The notes under the pieces were generated by a model that worked only from the letters and a program-made list of their open reading frames with translations, did no database searches and was not told where the DNA came from. DNA of 45,659 nt from Thermobrachium celere DSM 8682 (lineage in GTDB: Bacteria; Bacillota; Clostridia; Clostridiales; Caloramatoraceae): NCBI RefSeq assembly GCF_000430995.1, contig NZ_HF952018.1, positions 698,437-744,095 of the forward strand, written 5' to 3'. Every line of letters starts with the position of its first letter. Position 1 is the first letter of the stretch. Shown here piece by piece: positions 33,386 through 42,464 of the stretch. The translations under genes and the position numbers were made by a program.

Positions 33386-34078
33386 ATGGCTTCAGAAAAA
33401 ATATTAATCATAGACGATGAGCTTCATATTGTTGAACTAATAAAATATAATTTAGAAATGAATGGATACAAGGTTTATTATGCATTAAATGGAACTGATG
33501 GTATAAATTTAGCATATGAAAAGAAGCCGGATTTAATACTTTTAGATATTATGCTTCCTGAGATAGATGGTTTTGAGGTATGTAAGAAAATAAAAAGAGA
33601 TGATGAGCTTGCAGATATTCCTATTATAATGCTCACAGCAAAGGGAGAAGAGTTTGATAAAATACTAGGACTAGAACTGGGTGCAGATGATTATATTACA
33701 AAGCCCTTCTCTGTTAGAGAGCTTGTTGCTAGAATTAAGGCTGTATTGAGGAGAAATACGAAGGAAGAGAAACAACAAAGCGTTATAAATATAGGAAATT
33801 TAACAATAGATTTAGAAAGGCATGAGGTTTTAAAGGATGGAAGAAAAATAGAGCTTACTTTGAAGGAGTTTGAGCTGTTAAAACTTCTTGTCTTGAATAA
33901 AGGAAAGGTTATGACAAGGGACTTTTTGTTAGATAAAATATGGGGTTATGAATATTATGGAGAAACAAGGACTGTAGATGTACACGTTAGACATTTAAGA
34001 CAAAAGATAGAAGACGATGATAAAAATCCTAGATATATCGAAACAGTTAGAGGAATTGGATATAAGTTTAAGGATTAA
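33386..34078 (+). CDS. OmpR/PhoB-family response regulator
   Basis: 230 residues: receiver domain with the acidic pair IIDDE at 8-12, phosphoacceptor Asp54 (LILLDIMLPE), Thr and Lys switch residues (MLTAKG, TKPFS), then a winged-helix DNA-binding domain from about 135 (LTLKEFELLKLLVLNKGKVM, RTVDVHVRHLRQKIE). It is closest in style to the PhoP/WalR group. The partner kinase starts 10 bp downstream. The target genes cannot be read from the sequence. Confidence 0.92.
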   Translation: MASEKILIIDDELHIVELIKYNLEMNGYKVYYALNGTDGINLAYEKKPDLILLDIMLPEIDGFEVCKKIKRDDELADIPIIMLTAKGEEFDKILGLELGADDYITKPFSVRELVARIKAVLRRNTKEEKQQSVINIGNLTIDLERHEVLKDGRKIELTLKEFELLKLLVLNKGKVMTRDFLLDKIWGYEYYGETRTVDVHVRHLRQKIEDDDKNPRYIETVRGIGYKFKD

Positions 34079-34088
34079 TGGTGATTTT

Positions 34089-35486
34089 ATGAGAAAAAAG
34101 CTTATATATTTTATACTGCCTATAATAATATTTTGTGTTGTGTTTAATTTTTATCTTTTTGTTGTAATAATAAATAAATATAATCTTTCATCTGCAATAG
34201 TTGATGAACTACAATTTAAATTTGATTTTGTACAGTATGCAATTGCGAGTATAGTATTTACTACAATATTTGCAATTATAATGGTTGTATTTAAATTGGA
34301 TTTTATAATAAATCCTATAAAAAAGCTAACTAATATAGCCACAAAGATTGCTCTTGGACAATATGAAAAAAGAATAGAAGTTTATGAGGCAGATGAAATG
34401 GGGCAGTTGATTCATTCATTTAACCTAATGGCAAGTAGATTAGAGGAGACAATTAAGGACTTACATGATAAAAAGAATAAACTATATTCGATTTTAAATA
34501 GTATGGATGATGGTGTAATATTTGTTGATAATGAAAAAAACATACTGCTTATTAATCCAGCAGCAATAGATATATTTGGATTAAACCATAACGTAAAAAA
34601 TAGATATATTTTAGAGGTTATTAGAGACAAAAGAATTGAAGAGTTGATAAATAACCCTGATGAAACACCAGTAGAAATGGTAATAAATAATAACAAGCAA
34701 AGAATATTGCAGGTAAAATCAATATCAGTTACAGATTATGGAACAAACAATATGATCGGTGTACTTCTTGTGATACATGACGTTACAAAGATAAAAGCAC
34801 TTGAAAATATGAGGTCAGAGTTTGTTGCTAATGTATCACATGAACTTAAAACGCCACTTACTTCCATAAAGGGCTTTGCAGAAACTTTAAAATATGTTGA
34901 AGATAAACAAACAAGAGATAAGTTTTTAGATATTATTTATGTTGAATCAGAAAGGCTTTCAAGGCTTATAAATGACATATTAACTTTATCAGAACTTGAA
35001 AATAAAGATTATTCAATTAATTTTCAAAAAGTATGTTTAAATGAATGCTTAACAGAGGTTTATTATATAATGCATAGAATCGCTCAAGAAAAGAATATTT
35101 CACTAGAGTTAAAGAACTTTGAGGAGGATCTTTATATTTATGGTGATAGAGATAAATTTAAGCAGATGATTATAAACTTAGTAGATAATGCTATAAAATA
35201 TACTCCTCAGGGTGGAAATGTGTTTATAAAGCTTGAAAAGGAAGATATGAAGGCAAAGATAGAAGTAAAGGATACAGGTATAGGAATACCAAATCAGCAT
35301 CTACCAAGGTTATTTGAAAGGTTTTATAGGGTTGATAAAGCAAGATCAAGATCTATGGGAGGAACAGGTCTTGGACTTGCTATAGTAAAACATATAGTTA
35401 TGATTTTTAATGGTACGATTGATGTACAAAGTGAAGTAAACGTTGGTACAACCTTTACAATACATCTTCCAATATATAAACATTAA
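34089..35486 (+). CDS. PhoR/WalK-type sensor histidine kinase
   Basis: 465 residues: two membrane segments (about 5-24 and 48-72) around a very short outer loop, HAMP (about 73-125), PAS (about 135-235), HisKA with His251 in FVANVSHELKTPLTSIKG, and a HATPase domain (NLVDNAIKYTPQGG, DTGIGIPNQHLPRLFERFYR, GGTGLGLAIVKHI). The small outer loop suggests that it senses a membrane or intracellular cue rather than an external ligand. The ATG at 34089 follows GGTGATTTT and is preferred to an in-frame start inside the regulator gene. Confidence 0.92.
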   Translation: MRKKLIYFILPIIIFCVVFNFYLFVVIINKYNLSSAIVDELQFKFDFVQYAIASIVFTTIFAIIMVVFKLDFIINPIKKLTNIATKIALGQYEKRIEVYEADEMGQLIHSFNLMASRLEETIKDLHDKKNKLYSILNSMDDGVIFVDNEKNILLINPAAIDIFGLNHNVKNRYILEVIRDKRIEELINNPDETPVEMVINNNKQRILQVKSISVTDYGTNNMIGVLLVIHDVTKIKALENMRSEFVANVSHELKTPLTSIKGFAETLKYVEDKQTRDKFLDIIYVESERLSRLINDILTLSELENKDYSINFQKVCLNECLTEVYYIMHRIAQEKNISLELKNFEEDLYIYGDRDKFKQMIINLVDNAIKYTPQGGNVFIKLEKEDMKAKIEVKDTGIGIPNQHLPRLFERFYRVDKARSRSMGGTGLGLAIVKHIVMIFNGTIDVQSEVNVGTTFTIHLPIYKH

Positions 35487-35510
35487 TAAGAAATTATTAT
35501 TTCATTAACA

Positions 35511-35590
35511 AAAACCCTATGCTTGAATTTGAAGGATTACTTATTAGGTATATGAGGTGATCCTTTGAAATTCAGCATGGGGTTTTTTTA
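35511..35590 (+). terminator. Long Rho-independent terminator after the kinase gene
   Basis: AAAACCCTATGCTTGAATTT pairs imperfectly with AAATTCAGCATGGGGTTTT, with an inner GAAGGATTAC/GTGATCCTTT extension, then TTTTTTT. A structure of about 70 nt ends the nrdR-to-kinase stretch. Confidence 0.8.
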
Positions 35591-35650
35591 GAGAAATTTG
35601 AGTTTAATATAATTAGTAAAGAGTATATTTTTATCATTTTCAACTTATTA

Positions 35651-35679
35651 TTGCATATTTTGAGTTTAAATGATATTAT
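35651..35679 (+). promoter_or_regulatory. Possible promoter of the DUF512-der-gpsA unit
   Basis: TTGCAT (35651-35656) and TATTAT (35674-35679) with a 17-bp spacer, 33 bp before the start codon. Only moderate matches. Confidence 0.35.
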
Positions 35680-35711
35680 TACATAATGAAATTATAAATG
35701 GAGTGAAGTAT

Positions 35712-37049
35712 ATGAGGCCACAAAAGAAAAATATTGTTGTAACATATGTAGCAAAAAATAGCATAGCTGAGAAGTATGGAATTGAACCAAATGATGAAAT
35801 ACTTGCAATTAATGGTACAGATGTTTTAGATACGATAGAATATAGATATTTAACAGCAGACAGTAAGTTGAATATAAAGATTAAAAAGCCATCAGGAGAT
35901 ATAAAGGAAATATTAATTAAAAAACGCCCATATGAGGATATAGGAATTGAATTTGATGATCCATATATAAATAATCCAAGACGATGTTCAAATAAGTGTA
36001 TATTCTGTTTTATTGATCAGTTACCAAAGGGTATGAGGGATACACTTTATTTTAAGGATGATGATTCAAGGTTATCCTTTTTACAAGGAAATTTTATAAC
36101 ACTTACAAATATGTCAGATGAAGATATAGAAAGAATAATAAAGTTTAAAATAAGTCCAATTAATGTTTCAGTGCATACTACAAATCCTAATTTAAGGGTA
36201 AAGATGTTAAACAATAAAAGAGCTGGTAAGGTTTTAGAATATCTAAAAAAGTTAACAGATGCATCAATAAAGGTTAATTGTCAAATAGTATTATGTCCTG
36301 ATATTAATGATGGTAAAGAGCTCGAAAGGACTATTTATGATCTATTCTCTATGTATCCGAATATATCAAATGTCGCAGTGGTTCCTGTTGGAATAACAAA
36401 ATATAGAGAGGGATTATATCCTTTAAAATCCTTTGATAAAGAAACATCAAAACAAGTAATAAGACAGGTTGAAAAAATACAGCAGGATATATCACAAAGT
36501 ATTGGTTCACCTTTTGTAAGGCTAGCAGATGAGTTTTATATAATGGCAGAAGAAAAGCTACCGGAATATGAACATTATGAAGATTTTGAACAACTTGAAG
36601 ATGGTATTGGGATGATTAGATTTTTTGAAAAGTGCATAGAGGATGATCTAGAATACTTTGACTTTGATGGTAAGGGTTTAAAGTTTACAATTGCAACTGG
36701 AGTTTCAAGCTATGAATTTATAAAAGATATGGCAGAAAAAATAAATAATAAATTTAATGTCGACATTAGGGTGGTTCCAATAATAAATAATTTCTTTGGA
36801 GAAAAAATAACAGTAACAGGGCTTTTAACCTCAAAGGATATCTATGAACAAATTAAAGACAAACTTAATGGAAATATATTACTTCTTTCATCTAATATGT
36901 TTAAAGCAGATGAAGATGTGTTTTTAGATGATGTTCATATGCTTGATTTAAGCAATAGTCTTGGTGTAAAAATAGTTAAATGTAAATATACAGGAGAAGA
37001 CCTTATAGAAAATATAGAACGTGAGGTGATAAAATGGCAAAGCCGATAG
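35712..37049 (+). CDS. DUF512-family protein with PDZ and radical-SAM-like domains
   Basis: 445 residues. A PDZ-like N-terminus (about 5-70: [20 protein letters not shown]) is followed by a CxxxCxxC cluster (Cys92, Cys96, Cys99 in [12 protein letters not shown]), a radical SAM-like core ([28 protein letters not shown]) and the DUF512 C-terminal half ([17 protein letters not shown]). The family is found beside der in many clostridia and deep-branching bacteria; its reaction is unknown. GGAGTGA at 35700-35706 selects the ATG at 35712. It overlaps der by 16 bp. Confidence 0.85.
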   Translation: MRPQKKNIVVTYVAKNSIAEKYGIEPNDEILAINGTDVLDTIEYRYLTADSKLNIKIKKPSGDIKEILIKKRPYEDIGIEFDDPYINNPRRCSNKCIFCFIDQLPKGMRDTLYFKDDDSRLSFLQGNFITLTNMSDEDIERIIKFKISPINVSVHTTNPNLRVKMLNNKRAGKVLEYLKKLTDASIKVNCQIVLCPDINDGKELERTIYDLFSMYPNISNVAVVPVGITKYREGLYPLKSFDKETSKQVIRQVEKIQQDISQSIGSPFVRLADEFYIMAEEKLPEYEHYEDFEQLEDGIGMIRFFEKCIEDDLEYFDFDGKGLKFTIATGVSSYEFIKDMAEKINNKFNVDIRVVPIINNFFGEKITVTGLLTSKDIYEQIKDKLNGNILLLSSNMFKADEDVFLDDVHMLDLSNSLGVKIVKCKYTGEDLIENIEREVIKWQSR

Positions 37050-38353
37050 TTGCAATCATAGGAAGGCCTAATGTTGGAAAGTCTACACTGTTTAATAAGT
37101 TAGCTGGAAGAAGAATTGCAATAGTAGAGGATACTCCAGGTGTTACAAGAGATAGGCTATACTGCGAAGTTGAATGGTTAAATCATAAATTCACCCTTAT
37201 AGATACAGGCGGAATTGAAATGGAAACAGAAGATGTAATTTTAAAGCAAATGAGAAGACAGGCAGAAATAGCAATTGAAACAGCTGATGTAATTCTTTTT
37301 ATGGTTGATGGGAAGACTGGCATTACAGCAGATGACTATGAAGTTGCAAACATGTTAAGAAGAACACATAAACCAATAGTATTAGCTGTTAATAAAATAG
37401 ATAATATTGAGATGGAAGCAAATAAATATGATTTTTATAATTTAGGTTTAGGAGAACCAATTACAATCTCTGCTGCTCTTGGATTAGGCCTTGGAGATAT
37501 GCTCGATGAAATCGTAAAGCATTTTAAAACAGTATCAGATGATGAAGAGGAGTCACCTGAAATTAAGGTTGCAATTATAGGCCGTCCTAATGCAGGTAAG
37601 TCAACATTGTTAAATAGAATTGTAGGAGAAGAAAGATCAATAGTTAGTGATATACCAGGAACTACAAGGGATGCAATTGATAGTTATGTAGAAATAGGTG
37701 AGGACAAATTCTTATTTATTGATACTGCTGGGATAAGAAGAAAGAGCAAGGTTAAAGAAGAAGTTGAAAAGTATAGTGTTTTAAGAACAATAGCCGCAAT
37801 AGAAAGGGCGGATGTTTGTCTTGTTATGATTGACGCACAAGAAGGTGTTACAGAGCAGGATGAAAGAATTGCAGGCTATGCTCATGAGGCAGGTAAGGGA
37901 GTTATTATAGTTGTAAACAAATGGGATGTAATAGAAAAAGACGATAAGACAATGAATGAATTTACAAAGAATATAAGAAATGATTTAGCCTTCTTAGACT
38001 ATGCACCAATAATATTTATTTCAGCAAAAACAGGTCAAAGAGTAAATAAGATGATTGAATTAATTAAATATGTTGCAAATCAACATGCAATTAGAATAAA
38101 AACAGGTGTGCTAAATGAAGTTATAAGTGAAGCTGTAATGATGAAACAACCACCAATTGAAAAGGGTAAGCCTCTAAAGATTTACTATGTAACACAGGCA
38201 TCAACTAAACCACCTACTTTTGTTTTCTTTGTAAATGATCCTGAAGTAGTTCATTTCTCATATGAAAGATACTTAGAAAATCAATTAAGACAACATTTTG
38301 GATTACAAGGAACGCCAATAAGATTTATATATAGATCAAAACAGGAGGATTAA
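37034..38353 (+). CDS. der: Ribosome biogenesis GTPase Der (EngA)
   Basis: A tandem-GTPase factor for 50S assembly. 439 residues: first G domain with [16 protein letters not shown] at 9-24 and NKID near 120, second G domain with [16 protein letters not shown] near 183-198, [10 protein letters not shown] and NKWD, then a KH-like C-terminal domain ([20 protein letters not shown]). GTGAGGTGAT inside the end of the DUF512 gene provides the SD, so the overlap implies coupling. gpsA follows one base after the stop. Confidence 0.97.
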   Translation: MAKPIVAIIGRPNVGKSTLFNKLAGRRIAIVEDTPGVTRDRLYCEVEWLNHKFTLIDTGGIEMETEDVILKQMRRQAEIAIETADVILFMVDGKTGITADDYEVANMLRRTHKPIVLAVNKIDNIEMEANKYDFYNLGLGEPITISAALGLGLGDMLDEIVKHFKTVSDDEEESPEIKVAIIGRPNAGKSTLLNRIVGEERSIVSDIPGTTRDAIDSYVEIGEDKFLFIDTAGIRRKSKVKEEVEKYSVLRTIAAIERADVCLVMIDAQEGVTEQDERIAGYAHEAGKGVIIVVNKWDVIEKDDKTMNEFTKNIRNDLAFLDYAPIIFISAKTGQRVNKMIELIKYVANQHAIRIKTGVLNEVISEAVMMKQPPIEKGKPLKIYYVTQASTKPPTFVFFVNDPEVVHFSYERYLENQLRQHFGLQGTPIRFIYRSKQED

Positions 38354-38354
38354 T

Positions 38355-39356
38355 ATGAGGATTGCAGTTTTAGGAGCAGGAAGCTGGGGGAGCGCTATAT
38401 CAATACATCTAGCTAAAAAAGGATATGAAGTAGATGTTTGGGATAGAAATGCTGATTTATTAAATGAGATAAATAACAATCATACTAATACAAGATATTT
38501 AAAGGATATTGTATTTCCAAGTAATATTAAGGGTATACATGAGCTTAAAGATTGCATAGAGGGAAAGCAAGTAGTGATATTTGCTATTCCATCCCATGCA
38601 TTAAGATCGGTATGTGAATTGGCTAAGCCTTTTATAACTAAAGAACAGGTTTTGGTAAGTTTAGTTAAAGGCCTTGAGAACAAGACATATAAAAGAATGT
38701 CAGAGATAATTGAAGAGGAATGTCCAAATAACGAAGTTGTTGTTTTGTCAGGTCCAACGCATGCTGAGGAGGTTTCAGCTGGAATACCAACAACCATAGT
38801 AGCAGCTTCTAAAAATATTGAGGCTGCTGAGTACATACAGGATATATTTATGGATGCAAATTTTAGAGTATATACAAATAGCGATGTTGTTGGTGTGGAG
38901 ATTGGTGCTGCTGTGAAAAATATAGTTGCTCTTGCTGCAGGTATATCAGATGGATTAGGATATGGAGATAATACGAAGGCAGCTCTTATGACAAGAGGCA
39001 TTGCTGAAATTACAAGGCTTGGTGTAAAATTAGGGGCTAACCCTATGACTTTTGCAGGACTTGCTGGGATTGGAGATTTGATTGTTACATGTACTAGTAT
39101 GCATTCAAGAAATAGAAGATGTGGTATTTTGTTAGGAAAAGGAATGGATTTAAAAACTGCAATGGAAAGTATAGGTATGGTTGTTGAGGGCGTTCATGCA
39201 ACAGAAGCAGTATATAACCTTGCAAAGAGTATAGATGTTGAAATGCCAATTGTTAATGCCTTATATGATGTGCTGTTTAACAATAGAGATCCTAGGGATG
39301 CAGTAAATGAATTGATGACGAGGGATAAAAAGAGTGAAGAAGAATTTGTATTTTAA
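38355..39356 (+). CDS. gpsA: Glycerol-3-phosphate dehydrogenase [NAD(P)+]
   Basis: Reduces dihydroxyacetone phosphate to glycerol 3-phosphate for phospholipid synthesis. 333 residues: the Rossmann motif GAGSWGSAISIHLA at 7-20, SGPTHAEEVSAGIPT near 134-148, the catalytic-lysine segment GAAVKNIVALAAGISDGL near 186-203 and GLAGIGDLIVTC near 234-245. AGGAGG lies before the ATG, within the der stop region. The der-gpsA-spoIVA order is conserved in Firmicutes. Confidence 0.96.
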   Translation: MRIAVLGAGSWGSAISIHLAKKGYEVDVWDRNADLLNEINNNHTNTRYLKDIVFPSNIKGIHELKDCIEGKQVVIFAIPSHALRSVCELAKPFITKEQVLVSLVKGLENKTYKRMSEIIEEECPNNEVVVLSGPTHAEEVSAGIPTTIVAASKNIEAAEYIQDIFMDANFRVYTNSDVVGVEIGAAVKNIVALAAGISDGLGYGDNTKAALMTRGIAEITRLGVKLGANPMTFAGLAGIGDLIVTCTSMHSRNRRCGILLGKGMDLKTAMESIGMVVEGVHATEAVYNLAKSIDVEMPIVNALYDVLFNNRDPRDAVNELMTRDKKSEEEFVF

Positions 39357-39391
39357 AGTGCTGTGAATAGTTCACGGCACTTATTTTTTTA
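39356..39391 (+). terminator. Rho-independent terminator after gpsA
   Basis: AAGTGCTGTGAA pairs with TTCACGGCACTT (one G-U) across TAG, followed by ATTTTTTT. It separates gpsA from spoIVA, as needed for sporulation-specific expression of the latter. Confidence 0.88.
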
Positions 39392-39410
39392 CAATTTTTT
39401 GTTCTAAAAA

Positions 39411-39440
39411 TAATTTTTAAATAATATTATTACATAGAAG
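39411..39440 (+). promoter_or_regulatory. Candidate sigma-E promoter of spoIVA
   Basis: TAATTTTT (39411-39418), a 14-bp spacer and CATAGAAG (39433-39440). The pair fits a loose version of the sigma-E consensus (KMATATT / CATACAMT) and leaves about 16 nt before the GTG start. The -10 keeps the CATA core but lacks the final T. Confidence 0.35.
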
Positions 39441-39462
39441 GTTTGTAGAAGGAGGTAACATT

Positions 39463-40944
39463 GTGGAAGGATTGGATATATACAAGGAGATAGCTGAAAG
39501 AACACAGGGTGACATTTATTTAGGTGTAGTAGGACCTGTTAGAACAGGTAAATCTACTTTTATAAGAAGGGTTATGGAGCTATTGGTTTTACCTAATATC
39601 CCAAACCCATCTGTAAGGGACAGAGCAAAAGATACACTTCCACAGAGCGGATCTGGTAAGACAATATCAACTTTTGAACCAAAGTTTATACCAAGCGATG
39701 GTGCTGTAGAAATTGAATTAAATGACAATGCAAAGATGAGAGTAAGAATGGTTGACTGTGTAGGATACATTATTGACGGTGTCTCAGGACACATTGAAAA
39801 TGGAGAATCTAGAATGGTTAAAACACCATGGTTTGAAGAGGAAATACCATTTGTAGAAGCTGCAGAAATTGGAACAAGAAAAGTAATAAATGAGCACTCT
39901 ACAATAGGTATAGTTGTAACTACAGATGGTTCAATTGCTGATATACCTAGAGAAAATTATATATATGCTGAAGAAAAGGTTGTAAATGAACTTAAAAAGA
40001 TAAATAAGCCTTTTGTAGTTGTATTAAACACTACTCATCCATATAATCCAGACACAGTAAATTTAAGAAAGAATTTGGAAGAAAAATATAAAGTGCCTGT
40101 TTATATAGTAGATGCATTAAACATGAGACAGGAGGACATTAAAAATATATTAGAAAAGGTACTTTATGAATTCCCAGTTAAAGAAATTGGTATAAGAATT
40201 CCTGAATGGGTAGAAAAGTTACCATATGACCATTGGTTAAAGAGAAACTTTGTAAATGTAGTTAAAAATTCAATTGCAAGTCTAGAAAAGATAAAGGACA
40301 TTAAGCCAGTTGTAGCTGACTACAAACAGTATGAATTTGTAGGTGATGTTAATTTAGATGATATAAGACTTGGTGAAGGTACAGCAGTCGTATCTATGAA
40401 GGTTAAGGAAGGATTATTCTTTAGAGTTCTCGGTGAAATTGCTGGTTATGACATAAATGGAGAACATCATCTATTAGAAATAATGAAGGATCTAGCATTC
40501 GCAAAGAGAGAATATGATAAGATATCAGATGCATTAAAGGATGCAAGGGAAGTAGGATATGGATTAGTTCCACCTCAGCTTGAGGAATTAAAGCTCGAAG
40601 AACCAGAAATTGTAAGACAAGGTAATAGATTTGGTGTTAAGTTAAGAGCTAGTGCACCTTCACTCCACATTATAAGAGCAAATGTTGAAACAGAAGTTTC
40701 ACCAATTGTTGGAACTGAAAAACAGAGTGAAGAACTAGTTAAGTCAATGATGGAAGAATTCGAAAACGATCCACAAAGAATTTGGCAGTCAAATATGTTT
40801 GGTAAGTCACTTGAAGAGCTTGTTAAGGAAGGATTACAGAACAAGCTATATAAGATGCCAGAGGATGTACAAGAAAAGCTTCAAAGAGTTCTACAAAAGA
40901 TTATTAATGAAGGAAACAGTGGAGTTTTATGTATAATAATATAG
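39463..40944 (+). CDS. spoIVA: Spore coat morphogenetic ATPase SpoIVA
   Basis: Forms the basement layer of the spore coat on the outer forespore membrane by ATP-driven polymerisation. 493 residues: a TRAFAC-type N-terminal domain with Walker A GPVRTGKSTF near 24-33, MVDCVGYIIDG near 98-108, then the middle domain and the conserved C-terminus ending NSGVLCIII, which contacts SpoVM in Bacillus. It starts at GTG behind GGAGG at 39451-39455. A terminator on each side makes it monocistronic. Expression is expected in the mother cell under sigma-E. Confidence 0.97.
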   Translation: MEGLDIYKEIAERTQGDIYLGVVGPVRTGKSTFIRRVMELLVLPNIPNPSVRDRAKDTLPQSGSGKTISTFEPKFIPSDGAVEIELNDNAKMRVRMVDCVGYIIDGVSGHIENGESRMVKTPWFEEEIPFVEAAEIGTRKVINEHSTIGIVVTTDGSIADIPRENYIYAEEKVVNELKKINKPFVVVLNTTHPYNPDTVNLRKNLEEKYKVPVYIVDALNMRQEDIKNILEKVLYEFPVKEIGIRIPEWVEKLPYDHWLKRNFVNVVKNSIASLEKIKDIKPVVADYKQYEFVGDVNLDDIRLGEGTAVVSMKVKEGLFFRVLGEIAGYDINGEHHLLEIMKDLAFAKREYDKISDALKDAREVGYGLVPPQLEELKLEEPEIVRQGNRFGVKLRASAPSLHIIRANVETEVSPIVGTEKQSEELVKSMMEEFENDPQRIWQSNMFGKSLEELVKEGLQNKLYKMPEDVQEKLQRVLQKIINEGNSGVLCIII

Positions 40945-40947
40945 TAA

Positions 40948-40982
40948 AAATTTAAAGGGACTAAATGTCCCTTTAAATTTTT
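40948..40982 (+). terminator. Rho-independent terminator after spoIVA
   Basis: AAATTTAAAGGGAC pairs with GTCCCTTTAAATTT across TAAAT, followed by a short T run. Confidence 0.88.
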
Positions 40983-41039
40983 GCCTAAAAGCTAGTTATT
41001 TAGTGAAAAGTTTTGATATCCTTTATTAAAGAATGATAA

Positions 41040-41073
41040 AATTAAAAGGGACTTAAAAAGCCCCTTTTAATAT
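41040..41073 (-). terminator. Terminator of the minus-strand small genes
   Basis: On the minus strand TTAAAAGGGGCTT pairs with AAGTCCCTTTTAA (one mismatch pair) and runs into TTTTATC, starting at the stop codon of the 41-residue ORF. It could also catch read-through from spoIVA. Confidence 0.7.
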
Positions 41074-41198
41074 TAAAATGAGAAGTAATCATTCATTTTT
41101 ATGCAACCTTGTTTATCAGATATATTCTTATCTTTATTTGTAGTCTTATTTGTATCCACTAAAGTTTCTTTTACCATTTTAATGTTGCCTATATCCAT
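41073..41198 (-). CDS. Small hypothetical protein (41 residues), convergent with spoIVA
   Basis: Supported by signals rather than homology: AAAGGAGTG lies six to seven bases upstream of the ATG, and a terminator hairpin begins at the stop codon. The peptide starts MDIGNIKMVKETLV, has a Lys/Asn/Thr-rich hydrophilic middle with one Cys (residue 32) and ends MNDYFSF. It has no signal peptide or membrane segment. I do not recognise it. It lies 52 bp downstream of a 22-residue ORF on the same strand and likely shares its transcript. Confidence 0.6.
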   Translation of the reverse strand: MDIGNIKMVKETLVDTNKTTNKDKNISDKQGCIKMNDYFSF

Positions 41199-41250
41199 AA
41201 TATTCACTCCTTTCTAATTGTTTATAAGGATATGAGCTATTATGGAAGGC

Positions 41251-41319
41251 CTAATTAAATGATTCGTCATCCTTGTGGAAAACCTCTTTTATGAAGGTTA
41301 CCACTTTAAAGGAAATCAT
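41251..41319 (-). CDS. Putative 22-residue amphipathic peptide
   Basis: The ORF begins ATG 41319 behind a strong TTAGGAGG at 41327-41334 with seven bases between. The peptide starts MISFKVVTFIKEVF and ends in an acidic HKDDESFN tail. Residues 4-14 form one amphipathic turn pattern (Phe4, Val7, Ile10, Val13, Phe14 on one face), suggesting membrane association. A TATAAT-type promoter lies 42 bp upstream on the same strand. Gene reality rests on SD, promoter and downstream terminator; the ORF is too short for composition to help. Confidence 0.45.
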   Translation of the reverse strand: MISFKVVTFIKEVFHKDDESFN

Positions 41320-41360
41320 TATAAAACCTCCTAACGAGTTATTGAGTTTATATTTGTTTG

Positions 41361-41388
41361 ATTATATAATAACATGTAGTTAAGTAAA
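41361..41388 (-). promoter_or_regulatory. Candidate promoter for the minus-strand small genes
   Basis: Reading leftward, TTTACT (41388-41383), a 16-bp spacer and a perfect TATAAT (41366-41361) lie 42 bp before the 22-residue ORF. Confidence 0.45.
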
Positions 41389-41462
41389 ATACAAATTTGA
41401 AATATGGGTATAAATATTCTTAAAATTTGTTTAATCGCAATTAAAATGAATAAACTTTGTTT

Positions 41463-41502
41463 TCCTCAAAAGTCCTCAAATCTCCTCCTATCTCCTAATT
41501 GC
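41463..41502. repeat. Four-copy 10-bp direct-repeat array (TCCT core)
   Basis: TCCT occurs at 41463, 41473, 41483 and 41493, exactly 10 bp apart: TCCTCAAAAG, TCCTCAAATC, TCCTCCTATC, TCCTAATTGC. The first two units match at eight of ten positions; later units decay. One-turn spacing puts all cores on one face of the helix, as in multi-site operators. Confidence 0.7.
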
Positions 41503-41620
41503 TTTTTGTTATTAATTATATTGTTATCGTAAATGAGTTATTTTATTTTCGAAATTTAGAATGAAATTGAAGGAATTTGTACATTTTTGGAGAAAATATA
41601 TACTTTGAGGAGGAATAAAG

Positions 41621-42460
41621 GTGATTAAAAAGCAGTTTTTGATAAAATATGTAATAGTAATAGCAGTTTTGTCGGCAGTATTAGTTAGTGTTTTAGCTTT
41701 ACACGATGGGTATAAAACAGTAAAGATACAGAAAAATGTATATGAGGATAGAACGTATTTTGAGGGAATTTACTTTATGAATGAAATAGTATTAAAAACT
41801 CAAACAGTAGAAAATAAAAAATTAAAGGTTGAAAACGGTGACGTAGTTAAAAAAGGTAAGGTTATATATGAGGATATAATAAGTCCAATACAAGGGAAAG
41901 TATTACTATATGTTGATGGTAATGAAAATAAATTTAAAATAGAAAATATAAAAGCTATAAAAAAAGAGGATATTTCAAACTTAAAAAACATTAAAGTAAC
42001 AGAAGGAATAAAGGTAGTAGATAATTCAACTTGGAATCTATGTATAGTTGCCAATAAGGATGAACTTAAAACACTAAAAAAGGGTGGAGAAATATTTATT
42101 GAAGTAAATTCCAATCAATATGCATGTACTATTAAAGATTATTTTATAAAGGACGAAAATATATTTATAGTTCTAACAACAAAATATGATATACCTGAAT
42201 TTAATTTACAAAGATATTTTAATGGGTATATAATAAAGGTTAGGTATTATGGGTTTATTTTACCAAGAGATTCAGTTGTTGACTATGAAGGAAAGAGGGG
42301 AGTTTTTGTAAAAAGAGGGGAATATGTATATTTTACTCCTATTAATATAAATCATATGGATTATAAGATATGTGTAACTACAGATGAAATTTTAAAGGAT
42401 AATGATGAAGTTATTATAAATCCTAAGGGTTTGAGGGATAAGCAGAAAATAAAGAGGTGA
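41621..42460 (+). CDS. HlyD-like single-span membrane protein upstream of yggS-sepF
   Basis: 279 residues: an N-terminal membrane anchor (about 8-27) and an extracytoplasmic beta-rich region with an HlyD/lipoyl-like hairpin (VENGDVVKKGKVIYEDIISP ... GKVLLYVDG) and a C-terminal part resembling adaptor beta domains (PRDSVVDYEGKRGVFVKRGE). Clostridia often keep such a gene in front of the ylmE/sepF block. No ABC transporter is next to it, so a classic efflux role is doubtful. The GTG at 41621 follows GAGGAGG at 41607-41613 by seven bases. Confidence 0.75.
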   Translation: MIKKQFLIKYVIVIAVLSAVLVSVLALHDGYKTVKIQKNVYEDRTYFEGIYFMNEIVLKTQTVENKKLKVENGDVVKKGKVIYEDIISPIQGKVLLYVDGNENKFKIENIKAIKKEDISNLKNIKVTEGIKVVDNSTWNLCIVANKDELKTLKKGGEIFIEVNSNQYACTIKDYFIKDENIFIVLTTKYDIPEFNLQRYFNGYIIKVRYYGFILPRDSVVDYEGKRGVFVKRGEYVYFTPININHMDYKICVTTDEILKDNDEVIINPKGLRDKQKIKR

Positions 42461-42464
42461 TTTT

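Larger units (their letters stand above)
41320..41620. other. Intergenic stretch between divergent small peptide genes and the HlyD-like gene
   Basis: No further gene is supported in these 301 bp. The left part holds the minus-strand SD and promoter; the middle (41463-41502) holds the TCCT direct-repeat array; the right end holds the GAGGAGG site of the gene at 41621. I found no convincing + strand promoter pair. Confidence 0.6.

Noticed and set aside
38480-39001. A 173-residue minus-strand open frame within gpsA
   Set aside because: It has no SD and lies wholly opposite conserved gpsA codons; it is an antisense shadow of a real gene.
41251-41319. Calling the 22-residue ORF SpoVM
   Set aside because: Size, amphipathicity and location near spoIVA are suggestive, but the residues do not align with the SpoVM pattern (no Pro-kinked KLPKFLGG-like segment). 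Left as hypothetical.
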